Part shown: in pieces, positions 27,159 through 39,574 of the stretch
How the letters are laid out: every line of letters starts with the position of its first letter
Numbering within the stretch: position 1 is the stretch's first letter
Assembly (NCBI GenBank): GCA_010027845.1
Contig: RGUL01000009.1
Coordinates: 1 to 52,043 of the forward strand
Length of the DNA: 52,043 nt
Direction: 5' to 3'
Source of the DNA: Gammaproteobacteria bacterium
GTDB lineage: Bacteria; Pseudomonadota; Gammaproteobacteria; Steroidobacterales; Steroidobacteraceae
Program-made: the position numbers and the translations under genes
Notes under the pieces: generated by a model
Databases searched by the model: none
What the model saw: the letters and a program-made list of their open reading frames with translations, nothing else
What the model was told of the DNA's origin: nothing

Positions 27159-27255
27159 ATCCGCACACAGGGATTCGGTTGGTTGCGCACGCGTCCATCC
27201 CCAGTCCGAATGCTCGAAAACAACTGAAATACAAGGGTTTTTCGTAGTTTTCCCG

Positions 27256-27264
27256 TCATCCACA
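27256..27264 (+). promoter_or_regulatory. DnaA box, one mismatch
   Basis: TCATCCACA differs from TTATCCACA only at position 2. It is the same 9-mer as the box at 27115-27123 but on the opposite strand, so the two are inverted. Confidence 0.55.
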
Positions 27265-27313
27265 GGCTCTACTATCTCTACCACCTCTTAAATTCCTATC
27301 CATCAAGAGATCT

Positions 27314-28411
27314 ATGAAACTCACAGCCTCCCGCGAAGAGATCCTGACCCCGGTGCAAAACGTCATCGGTGTGGTCGAACGGCGTCAGACGATGCCGGTG
27401 CTCTCGAACGTGCTGCTCAGTGCGCGCGACGGAAAATTGTCGGTGACCGGCACCGATCTCGAAGTCGAACTCGTCAGTTCTATTTCTTTGAACATCGCAG
27501 CGCAGGGCGACATCACCGTCCCGGGCCGTAAATTTCTGGATATTCTGCGAGCGTTACCGGAAGGCGTCACCGTCACGCTCAGCACCGAGAGCGATCGGCT
27601 CGTGGTACGCGCAGGTCGTAGCCGATTCACGCTCTCGACGCTCGCCGCGGCGGAATTCCCCTTGGTCGACGAAATCAACGCGCAGCAAGTGTTGAAGCTG
27701 CCGCAAGCCGCGTTCAAGCGCTTGATGGACAAAACCCACTTCTCGATGGCTCAGCAAGACGTGCGTTACTACCTCAACGGCATGTTGCTCGAGTCCGAAG
27801 GCGGGACGCTGCGCGCGGTCGCCACCGACGGCCATCGTCTGGCGTTGTGCGAGACGACGTTGTCGGCTCGGGTCACCGGCAAGCAGCAGGTCATTCTGCC
27901 GCGTAAGGGCGTGCTGGAGTTGCAGCGGATGCTCGGGGAGGAGGGTGAGGTCGAGTTGGCGGTGGGCACCAATCACGTTCGCTGCACGATCGGCGAAATT
28001 CGCTTCACTTCGAAGCTCATTGACGGTCGGTTTCCGGAATACAGTCGCGTGATCCCGGCGCGTGCAAACCGCGTGATCGACGCAGATCGCAGCACTTTGA
28101 AGCAAAGTTTGAGCAGAACGGCGATTTTGTCGAACGAAAAATTTCGCGGCATTCGCCTCAACATCAAACCGAATTTGCTCACGTTGCAGGCGCACAACCC
28201 CGAACAAGAAGAAGCCGAAGACCAACTCGAAGTGTCCTACGCGGGCGAGGAAATCGAGATCGGCTTCAACGTCACCTACATCCTCGACGCCTTGTCGGCG
28301 ATCGAGGGTGATCGCGTCCATATCGCGCTCACCGACGCCAACAGCAGCTGCCTCGTGACCGCCGCGGCCGATGCCGACGCGAAGTACGTCGTGATGCCGA
28401 TGCGCTTGTAA
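27314..28411 (+). CDS. dnaN: DNA polymerase III beta sliding clamp
   Basis: Ring-shaped processivity clamp of the replicative polymerase, 365 residues, the normal length. Three homologous domains are visible: RRQTMPVLSNVLLSARDG near the N terminus, MDKTHFSMAQQDVRYYLNGMLLE at the start of domain 2, and FPEYSRVIP and NPEQEEAEDQLEVSY in domain 3. The C terminus YVVMPMRL is the conserved clamp ending. ATG 27314 has a purine-rich AAGAGA upstream. It is followed by recF after 21 bases, so the genes are probably co-transcribed. Confidence 0.98.
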   Translation: MKLTASREEILTPVQNVIGVVERRQTMPVLSNVLLSARDGKLSVTGTDLEVELVSSISLNIAAQGDITVPGRKFLDILRALPEGVTVTLSTESDRLVVRAGRSRFTLSTLAAAEFPLVDEINAQQVLKLPQAAFKRLMDKTHFSMAQQDVRYYLNGMLLESEGGTLRAVATDGHRLALCETTLSARVTGKQQVILPRKGVLELQRMLGEEGEVELAVGTNHVRCTIGEIRFTSKLIDGRFPEYSRVIPARANRVIDADRSTLKQSLSRTAILSNEKFRGIRLNIKPNLLTLQAHNPEQEEAEDQLEVSYAGEEIEIGFNVTYILDALSAIEGDRVHIALTDANSSCLVTAAADADAKYVVMPMRL

Positions 28412-28432
28412 GCAGCGAGCAGAGATCTTCGG

Positions 28433-29501
28433 GTGGCGCTGACCGAATTACGCGTCGAGGGTTTGCGCTGCATCGAATCGGCCGAACTGGAACTCGGCCC
28501 CGGCACCAATCTGGTGTTCGGGCCGAACGGCGCGGGCAAAACCTCGTTGCTCGAAGCGGCATTCCTGCTGGGGCGCGGTCGTTCCTTTCGTAATCGTCTG
28601 AACGAACGCCTGATTCGCCATGGCGACCCGCTCGCGCTGGTGTTCGGCCGGATCGCTACCAGTCGCTCCGGCGACCTGGTCCACCACGCCATCGGGGTCG
28701 AGATTCGGCGGGAGGTGGGGACCGAGGCGCGTTTGAACGGCCAACCTCCCGCGAGTCTCGCTGAATTGGCGCTCGCGTTCCCGGTGCAGGTTCTAGATCC
28801 CGACGCTCACAAACTCATCGAGGACGCGTCCGCACGCCGTCGGCGCTGGCTCGATTGGGCAGTGTTCCACGTGGAACCAGGTTTCGCAGCCGGTTGGAGC
28901 CGTTATCAACGCGCTTTAGCGCAGCGCAACGCCGCGCTGCGAACTGGTACCGGGGTGGTGGCGGCCTGGGACCCCGAACTGGCGCGCGAGGGCGAAAACC
29001 TGACGGTGGCGCGCGAACGGGTCGTCGCGGCCTTGACCCCACACTGGCAATCGGTCGCCGAAGACTTACTCGGCTTCGTGCCGACCATGACGTTCCAAGC
29101 GGGCTGGGACCGTTCGAGTTCGTTGGCCGACGTGCTGGCGGCCGGGGTGGGGCGGGACCGAGAACGGCGTACCACGATGGCTGGCCCACACCGCGCCGAT
29201 ATTGCGTTGAGGGTCCAGGGCAAACTCGCCCGGGAGGTGCTGTCGCGTGGTCAGCAAAAGCTCGCCGCCGTCGCGCTCAATCTCTGCCAACTGGAGTTCC
29301 TCAAGAGCGAGCACGGGCTCGTACCGACCTTGCTACTCGACGATCCGTCGGCCGAGCTCGACCAGGATCGTCTGGGCCGATTCATACGTCGTGTCGAGCG
29401 TCTGGAGAGTCAATTGATCGTCACGGCACTCGATCGCGATCAGCGGCTTTTCGGGGCGCCGAATCACGTGTTTCACGTGGAACAGGGCAGGGTAAATCGA
29501 C

Positions 29502-29506
<5 letters not shown>
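28433..29506 (+). CDS. recF: DNA replication and repair protein RecF
   Basis: SMC-like ATPase that helps load RecA at gapped DNA, 357 residues. Walker A is GPNGAGKTS at 30-38. The signature segment is LSRGQQKLAAVALNLCQLEF, and Walker B is LLLDDPSAELD. The start is GTG 28433 (MALTELRVEG). Two parS-type palindromes lie inside the coding sequence, at 28863-28878 and 29469-29484, the second only 22 bases before the stop. The stop codon TAA overlaps a TATAAT that may serve gyrB. Confidence 0.97.
28863..28878. promoter_or_regulatory. parS centromere site 1 (ParB binding)
   Basis: TGTTCCACGTGGAACC is a 16-base near-perfect palindrome matching the parS consensus TGTTNCACGTGNAACA at all but the last base. 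From memory it is the same form used in Pseudomonas. It lies within recF, about 1.7 kb from the likely oriC. No parA or parB gene is in the window. Confidence 0.85.
29469..29484. promoter_or_regulatory. parS centromere site 2 (ParB binding)
   Basis: TGTTTCACGTGGAACA matches the parS consensus TGTTNCACGTGNAACA at every defined position. It lies near the 3' end of recF, 591 bases after site 1. Two sites this close make a chance origin very unlikely. Confidence 0.88.
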
Positions 29507-32217
<2,711 letters not shown>

Positions 32218-32236
32218 TTATTGCGGACCGCGCGCT

Positions 32237-33984
<1,748 letters not shown>

Positions 33985-33990
33985 GGCTCG

Positions 33991-34896
33991 ATGTTCGACG
34001 TCCTCGTCTGCGGTAGTTTGAACGTCGACTTGCTCGCGCGGGTGGCGCGACTGCCGTCGCCGGGCGAAACCGTCCTTGGCAAAGAATTACAGCGACTGCC
34101 CGGCGGCAAAGGTCTCAACCAAGCGATCGCCGCTGCGCGCATGGGGGCGCGAGCGGCGATGGTCGGGGCGATCGGCGCGGATGCCGACGGTGCGTGGCTC
34201 GCGAGTTGGCTCGCGCGCGAGGGCGTCGATGGCTCGCTGTTGTCGAGTCGCGAAGCGATGACGACGGGGCTCGCCTACGTTTGCGTTGCCGACGATGGCG
34301 AAAACGCGATCGTCGTCCACGGCGCCGCGAACACGACACTGACAGCCGACGACGTTCGCGCTGCTGTCACAACCTTGCAGCCGAAAATCGCACTGGCGCA
34401 ACTCGAAACGCCGCCGGCGACCGTCGCAGCGTTTCTCGAAGCAGCGCGCCGCAACGGTGCGCGCACCATCCTCAATACCGCGCCGGCGCTCACCGACGGT
34501 CGCGATTTGATCGCGCTCGCCGATCTCGTCGTGCTCAACGAAACGGAACTCGCGCACTACGCCTGCGCGTCGTCCGACGCGCTCGTCGAAGCGTCGCTAA
34601 AAACGTACGCCGACCGCGCGCGCATGCTGGGTGCGTCGACGGTCATCATCACTTTGGGCGCGCGCGGCGCACTAGTCGTCGATGATCGTGAGTTCGTGCA
34701 TCACGCAGCGCCGACCGTTGAGGTCATCGACACCACCGGCGCGGGCGATTGTTTCTGCGGTACGCTCGCTGCCACGCTGGCGCGCGGCGCAACGCTACAG
34801 GCCGCAACCGTGGATGCGATCCGGGCCGCCAGCCTCGCCGTTACCCGCCAGGGCGCCGCGCCGGCGATGCCGTATCGTCACGAGTTACGCGAGTAG
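33991..34896 (+). CDS. PfkB-family sugar kinase, ribokinase-like
   Basis: Phosphorylates a sugar, probably ribose, using ATP; 301 residues. The N-terminal PfkB signature includes GGKGLNQAIAAARMG (GGKG at 38-41). The C-terminal signature DTTGAGDCFCG (247-257) holds the catalytic base Asp253. SLNVDLLARVARLPSPGETV matches ribokinases best. No ribose transporter or rbsD is adjacent. It lies between argG and a YciI-like gene with short gaps, suggesting one transcript of mixed function. Confidence 0.88.
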   Translation: MFDVLVCGSLNVDLLARVARLPSPGETVLGKELQRLPGGKGLNQAIAAARMGARAAMVGAIGADADGAWLASWLAREGVDGSLLSSREAMTTGLAYVCVADDGENAIVVHGAANTTLTADDVRAAVTTLQPKIALAQLETPPATVAAFLEAARRNGARTILNTAPALTDGRDLIALADLVVLNETELAHYACASSDALVEASLKTYADRARMLGASTVIITLGARGALVVDDREFVHHAAPTVEVIDTTGAGDCFCGTLAATLARGATLQAATVDAIRAASLAVTRQGAAPAMPYRHELRE

Positions 34897-34906
34897 GAAC
34901 CAGCGC

Positions 34907-35236
34907 ATGAAGCACTATTTTTTGATCTACGACACCGCGCCCGATTGGCGCGAGCGTCGCGCGCAATATCGGCAGGAGCACTTGACGCTCGCGTGGGCCG
35001 CACACGCTCGCGGTGAGTTGCTGCTCGGCGGTGCGCTCGGCGACACGTTACTGCCGGCGCGTGAGCACGGTGAGCCGCAAGGTGCGCTGCTGCTGTTCGC
35101 AGGCGATACGCCCGAGGTCGCAGCGCGATTCGCGCACGCCGACCCTTACGTACAAAATGGATTGGTCACGCACTGGCGCGTGCGCGAGTGGCATACGGCG
35201 GTCGGTGAGCAGGCGGCAACGCCGACCAAGCCTTGA
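34907..35236 (+). CDS. YciI-like protein
   Basis: 109 residues, dimeric alpha/beta barrel family of unknown function. Recognised by MKHYFLIYDTAPDWRERRAQ, the conserved His in RQEHLTLAW, the Gly-rich ELLLGGALGD, and FAHADPYVQNGLVTHWRVREW. YciI-like proteins are proposed to bind or process small molecules. ATG 34907 follows the ribokinase stop by 10 bases. The gene converges on the host-attachment-like gene with 34 bases between. Confidence 0.85.
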   Translation: MKHYFLIYDTAPDWRERRAQYRQEHLTLAWAAHARGELLLGGALGDTLLPAREHGEPQGALLLFAGDTPEVAARFAHADPYVQNGLVTHWRVREWHTAVGEQAATPTKP

Positions 35237-35270
35237 CAGCCATCCGCACCAGCTAGCGAGCCGGGCCCTC

Positions 35271-35717
35271 TCAATGGCGCGCGGCGAGCCCCGCTTCGAC
35301 ACGTCGTTGCAAATCCAGTCGATGCGACTCGAGCAAATTGCGGCGCACCTCTCCGACGATGCAACGTTTCGTCGCCGGCGATAAGAACGACTGCACCTGT
35401 GCCAAAAATCGTGGCGCGATCACGAGCATCACGCCTCCCTCGGCGCGCTGCGTCTCGCTGGTGATGCGTTCGGCGAGCAGCCGCGCGAATTTTTCGGTGG
35501 CTTGTTTTTTGAGTTGCTGCCGCGGTGCGAGCGTGTGTTGCACACCACCATGGCGATTGACCACCCGACCTGGCGCATCGGCACCGATGTCACGCTCGTG
35601 GCGCGCGGCATGCGGATTCGCGAGCGTTGCGAGCTTCCGCAGCGGCGCGTGGGTACTGTCCATCTCGAAAATTTCCGCGCGGGCGGAATCGGCGACGACG
35701 ACGCGGATCGCTGGCAT
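35271..35717 (-). CDS. host attachment protein family
   Basis: 148 residues matching the family named after an Agrobacterium protein required for attachment to host cells. The N terminus RVVVADSARAEIFEMD, the centre FARLLAERITSE, and MLVIAPRFLAQVQSFLSPATKR are characteristic, as is a fold related to release-factor/Rpf1-like domains. The actual function in free-living bacteria is unknown. The start ATG at 35717 has a near-perfect ribosome site AGGAGG six bases upstream, so it is probably well expressed. It is divergent from the phosphoribosyltransferase gene. Confidence 0.82.
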   Translation of the reverse strand: MPAIRVVVADSARAEIFEMDSTHAPLRKLATLANPHAARHERDIGADAPGRVVNRHGGVQHTLAPRQQLKKQATEKFARLLAERITSETQRAEGGVMLVIAPRFLAQVQSFLSPATKRCIVGEVRRNLLESHRLDLQRRVEAGLAARH

Positions 35718-35823
35718 GACGACCTCCTAAAAATGATAGGGGCTAGCGAAAATCGACCACTGCGATCGTCGCCTCGAGTCGTCGGCGTTAGAATACGTTT
35801 TTGTACTGGCGGAGCAGCGTACT

Positions 35824-36366
35824 TTGCACGACAAACTCTACATCTCGGCCGACGCGCTGCTCGCCGATTCCTTCGCGCTCGCCAAGCGCGTGTTGGCCAG
35901 CGATTTCCGACCGACGTTCATCGCCGCGTTGTGGCGCGGCGGTGCGCCGATCGGCATTGCAGTGCAAGAACTACTCGAACACCGCGGTGTCGTCACCGAT
36001 CACATTGCGATCCGGACGTCCTCTTACACCGGCATCGATCAACAACAAAAAACCGTTCGTGTACACGGTATCGACTATCTCGTGTCGCGTTTGACGCGCG
36101 ACGATCGCTTGCTGATCGTCGACGACGTATTCGATTCGGGGCGCAGTCTCGAGGCGGTGCATGCCACGTTGCGCGAGCGTTGCGGTGCGCAACTGCCGAC
36201 CGATACTCGCATCGCCACCGTCTACTACAAACCCTCCCGCAACCGCAGCAAATTACAACCGGATTTTTTCGTGCACGAAACGGCGGCGTGGCTGGTGTTC
36301 CCACACGAATTGCAAGGCTTGACCGAGGCGGAGATCCGCGCGCACAAGCCGAGTGCTGCCTGGTGA
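35824..36366 (+). CDS. phosphoribosyltransferase, hypoxanthine-guanine type
   Basis: Purine-salvage type enzyme, 180 residues. The PRPP-binding loop is IVDDVFDSGRS at 98-108, and the pyrophosphate-loop region lies near AALWRGGAPIG (35-45). The substrate hood includes HETAAWLVFPHE. It starts with TTG 35824 since no ATG or GTG precedes the conserved LHDKLYISAD. Such proteins are annotated as hypoxanthine phosphoribosyltransferase in many proteobacteria, but substrate specificity among xanthine, guanine and hypoxanthine is not readable here. It converges on the acyl-CoA synthetase gene with 8 bases between stops. Confidence 0.8.
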   Translation: MHDKLYISADALLADSFALAKRVLASDFRPTFIAALWRGGAPIGIAVQELLEHRGVVTDHIAIRTSSYTGIDQQQKTVRVHGIDYLVSRLTRDDRLLIVDDVFDSGRSLEAVHATLRERCGAQLPTDTRIATVYYKPSRNRSKLQPDFFVHETAAWLVFPHELQGLTEAEIRAHKPSAAW

Positions 36367-36374
36367 TTCGCCGT

Positions 36375-38249
36375 TCAGCGCGCGAGTGCAGCGCGGATTT
36401 CTTCTAGCGTTGCCGGGTCTTCGATGGTCGCCGGCACTGCGTACGGCTTGCCGTCGGCGATCGCACGCATCGTGCTACGTAAAACCTTACCCGAGCGAGT
36501 TTTGGGCAAACGCGCGACGATCAGCACTCGCTGCAGGCTCGCGACGGCACCGACTTCCTCGCGTACCCGCGCGACGAGTTCTTTGACCACGACCTCCGGT
36601 GCGATCGTCACGCCGGCTTTGAGCACGGCGAGCCCGACCGGCACCGTGCCTTTCAAAGAATCGGCGACACCGATCACCGCGCATTCGGCGACCGCCGAAT
36701 GTCCGGCGATTGCCTGTTCGAGTTCGCCGGTCGAGAGTCGATGGCCGGCGACGTTGATGACGTCGTCGATTCGACCCATCACGTACACGTAACCGTCGGC
36801 ATCGACGTAGCCACCGTCGCCCGTGGTGTAAAAGCCGCGATGGGCACTCAAATACGCACGCTCGAAACCCGCGTCGTCGTTCCATAAGGTCGGCAAACAA
36901 CCCGGCGGCAACGGCAACTTCAGTAACAGTGAACCTTGCACGTTCGGCTTGGAGATACGGCCGCTCGCATCGTGCACTTCGAGCGCAAAACCCGGCACGG
37001 GTAGCGTCGGACTACCGGGTTTCACGGGCGAAAGCCCGAGCCCCACACAGTTCGCGACCACCGGCCAACCGGTTTCGGTTTGCCACCAATGATCGATCAC
37101 CGGCACGCCGAGTTTTTCTTGCGCCCAACGCACGGTGTCGGGATCCGCGCGCTCGCCGGCCAAAAATAGCGTGCGCAACTTCTCGAGCTCGACACTGCGC
37201 ATGAGCTTGCCGTCCGGGTCTTCGCGCTTGATGGCGCGGATCGCGGTCGGCGCAGTGAACAGTGCAGCGACCCGATATTTCGCGGCGATACGCCAATACG
37301 TGCCGGCGTCCGGTGTACCGACCGGTTTGCCTTCGTAAAGCAGCGTGGTGCAACCCTGCACGAGTGGTCCGTAGACGATGTACGAATGCCCGACCACCCA
37401 ACCGATGTCGGACGCCGCCCAAAAAGTTTCACCGGGCGAGACGTCATAGACGTGCTGCATCGACCACGCGAGTGCGACGAGATAACCACCGGTGTCGCGC
37501 ACCACGCCTTTCGGTTTGCCGGTGGTGCCGGAGGTGTAAAGAATATAGAGCGGTGCGGTAGCCGGCATCGGCACGCACTCGGCCGCGTCCGCACCCTGCA
37601 AAAATTCTTGCCAATCGAGGTCGCGGCCCGCGATCAGCTGCGCGCGTGATTGCGGTCTTTGCAGTACGACGCAGTGCGCCGGCGCGTGCGTTGCGAGTGC
37701 AAGCGCGCGATCGAGCAGCGAGTGATAGTCGATTACGCGTCCGGGTTCGAGTCCGCAGGAGGCTGACAGCACCACTTTTGGCGTCGCATCGTCGATGCGC
37801 ACGGCGAGCTCGCGCGCCGCGAAGCCACCGAACACCACCGAATGGATCGCGCCGAGTCGCGCGCAGGCGAGCATCGCGAACACCGCCTCGGGCACCATCG
37901 GCATGTAGATCACGACGCGATCGCCTGCGACGACACCGAGCCGCCGCAACGCGCCAGCGAGTTGCGCGACCTCGCGTTGCAACGTGGCGTAGTCGATGCT
38001 GCGCTCCTCGCCGGTCATCGCGCTCACGTAAACGAGAGCCGCCTGTTCACCGTAGCCCGACTCGACGTGACGATCGACGGCGTTGAAGCAGGCGTTGGTG
38101 ACGCCGTCCGGAAACCAACGCGCCGCCGGTCGTGCCGCGTGATCACAAGCGATTTGCGGCCGTCGCTCCCAGCTGATCGCATGCGCGGCGTCGAGCCAAT
38201 AATTTTCCGGATCGTTACGCCAGCGTGCGTATTCGGCCGACTGACTCAC
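36375..38249 (-). CDS. propionyl/acetyl-CoA synthetase-like, PrpE family
   Basis: AMP-forming acyl-CoA ligase, 624 residues, like PrpE (about 628). The N terminus YARWRNDPENYWLDAAHAISW is PrpE-type. The adenylation P-loop is YTSGTTGKPKG (about 238-248), followed by the substrate region WWQTETGWPV. The hinge/C-terminal block contains DDVINVAGHRLSTGELEQAI, and the acylatable Lys588 lies in LPKTRSGK. The start is GTG 38249, sharing GTGA with the stop of the MFS gene. It is the last gene of a GMC oxidoreductase/MFS/ligase operon, so it may activate a short acid made by upstream oxidation (inference). Confidence 0.92.
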   Translation of the reverse strand: MSQSAEYARWRNDPENYWLDAAHAISWERRPQIACDHAARPAARWFPDGVTNACFNAVDRHVESGYGEQAALVYVSAMTGEERSIDYATLQREVAQLAGALRRLGVVAGDRVVIYMPMVPEAVFAMLACARLGAIHSVVFGGFAARELAVRIDDATPKVVLSASCGLEPGRVIDYHSLLDRALALATHAPAHCVVLQRPQSRAQLIAGRDLDWQEFLQGADAAECVPMPATAPLYILYTSGTTGKPKGVVRDTGGYLVALAWSMQHVYDVSPGETFWAASDIGWVVGHSYIVYGPLVQGCTTLLYEGKPVGTPDAGTYWRIAAKYRVAALFTAPTAIRAIKREDPDGKLMRSVELEKLRTLFLAGERADPDTVRWAQEKLGVPVIDHWWQTETGWPVVANCVGLGLSPVKPGSPTLPVPGFALEVHDASGRISKPNVQGSLLLKLPLPPGCLPTLWNDDAGFERAYLSAHRGFYTTGDGGYVDADGYVYVMGRIDDVINVAGHRLSTGELEQAIAGHSAVAECAVIGVADSLKGTVPVGLAVLKAGVTIAPEVVVKELVARVREEVGAVASLQRVLIVARLPKTRSGKVLRSTMRAIADGKPYAVPATIEDPATLEEIRAALAR

Positions 38250-39574
38250 GCGCGAAACTCGCGTAAACCTTTGAAGCCCATCGTCACCAGTGCCGCACCG
38301 AGTAACAGCAGCGCCGACGGGGCCACCATCAAAGAATAGCGCACGAGCTCGGGTGCGCCGAACACGCGATCGGTGAACAGCGCGACGATGATCGGGCCGC
38401 CTGCTTGACCGACGATATTGGCGATCAAAAGATAGATCGCGATCAACAGCCCACGCATCCGCGGCGGGCAAATCACCGGGATCAGCGACGGGCCGGCGCC
38501 GAAGGCCATGGTGCCGAAAAATACCGCCGGCGCGAGTAGTGCCACCGCTGCGCCACCGCTGCTCATCGCCGGAAAGGCGAGCACGAAGGGCAAGGCGAGT
38601 AGCGCCGACAGACGCACCACGCGCAAATGCGCATCGAGCTGGCCGCGCGCGAGCAGACGATCGGCGAACCAACCACCGCTAATCACGCCGCCGGTGCCGC
38701 AGAAGAGAAATATCAAACCATACGCATAACCGATTTCGGGGGCCGTCCAGCCGAGATTGCGAATGAAGTGTGCGGGCACCCACGCACCGAGACAAAACTG
38801 CACGGCCGCCAGCACCGACACACCGAGGAACACCGCACCGAACACGCCGCGATGCTGCACCATGAAACCGACCACTTCGCGCAGCGGCGGATTTTGCTGT
38901 GCGACGTCCGCGCGACTGCCGCGTCTTTCCGGCTCGCGCACCGTGAAGAAGAACAGCAGCGTCGCGAACAAGCCCGGCAGGGCGCCGATGATGAACGCCG
39001 CTTTCCAAGGCGCGATCACTCCGAGCAGCGGCAGCGTCACCACCTCGAATCGGCCGAGTTGTGCGATCACATAGCCGCCGATCAACAACGCGATTCCCGA
39101 GCCGAAGAAACTCGAGCCGGTCATCACCGCGAGCGGCAAAGATAATCGAGCCGGACGGAAATAGTCGGCGAGCATGGAAAAACCCGACGGCGTGAGCGTC
39201 GCTTCGCCGACGCCGACGACCGTGCGGGCGACGAACAACTGCACGAACGAGCGGGCGAGACCGCAGGCCGCCGCCGCGGCGGTCCACACCGCGATACCGA
39301 TGGTGATGATGATTCGGCGATTGCCGGTGTCGGCGAGTCGACCGAGCGGAATCGCCGCGAAAGCGTAGAACAACGCGAACGCTAAACCTTGCAGCAAGCC
39401 GATCTGCGTATCGGTGACTTGCAGGTCGGTTTTGATGTCTTCGACCAGTAGGTTGATGATTTGCCGATCGACGAACGCGACGATGCTGCACAAACACATC
39501 ACGAACACGACGTACCAGCCGTAGGCTTCGGCGGGCCATCGCTCGCGATCGTGCGCCTCGTCTTGCATGCTCAT
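38246..39574 (-). CDS. MFS transporter, spinster-like
   Basis: Inner-membrane transporter, 442 residues with about 12 helices. FVDRQIINLLVEDIKTDLQ and DTQIGLLQGLAFALFYAFAAIPLGRLAD are the typical N-terminal MFS signature of the spinster-like group seen in soil and water Proteobacteria. GVGEATLTPSGFSMLADYF marks helix 4-5. ATG 39574 overlaps the GMC oxidoreductase stop (ATGA), and a second Met lies two residues on. The open frame upstream to 40195 is a shadow. It is placed between an oxidoreductase and a CoA ligase, consistent with uptake of the substrate, but direction and substrate are unknown. Confidence 0.9.
   Translation of the reverse strand: MSMQDEAHDRERWPAEAYGWYVVFVMCLCSIVAFVDRQIINLLVEDIKTDLQVTDTQIGLLQGLAFALFYAFAAIPLGRLADTGNRRIIITIGIAVWTAAAAACGLARSFVQLFVARTVVGVGEATLTPSGFSMLADYFRPARLSLPLAVMTGSSFFGSGIALLIGGYVIAQLGRFEVVTLPLLGVIAPWKAAFIIGALPGLFATLLFFFTVREPERRGSRADVAQQNPPLREVVGFMVQHRGVFGAVFLGVSVLAAVQFCLGAWVPAHFIRNLGWTAPEIGYAYGLIFLFCGTGGVISGGWFADRLLARGQLDAHLRVVRLSALLALPFVLAFPAMSSGGAAVALLAPAVFFGTMAFGAGPSLIPVICPPRMRGLLIAIYLLIANIVGQAGGPIIVALFTDRVFGAPELVRYSLMVAPSALLLLGAALVTMGFKGLREFRA

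Larger units (their letters stand above)
27115..27313. other. probable replication origin oriC between dnaA and dnaN
   Basis: This 199-base gap is clearly more AT-rich than its surroundings and lies between dnaA and dnaN. It contains one exact DnaA-box match and two single-mismatch boxes, annotated separately. The segment at about 27215-27300 is AT-rich and could be the unwinding element. Many bacteria have oriC here, and two parS sites lie 1.7-2.4 kb away. The box number is low, so part of the origin may lie in the rpmH-dnaA gap instead. Confidence 0.65.

Noticed and set aside
35502-36407. 301-residue plus-strand frame overlapping the host-attachment-like and phosphoribosyltransferase genes
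   Set aside because: It is antisense to one real gene and out of frame with another, Arg-rich and without any motif.
38679-39539. 286-residue frame within the MFS gene
   Set aside because: Arg-rich shadow in another frame of the same strand; the MFS frame has clear helices and family motifs.
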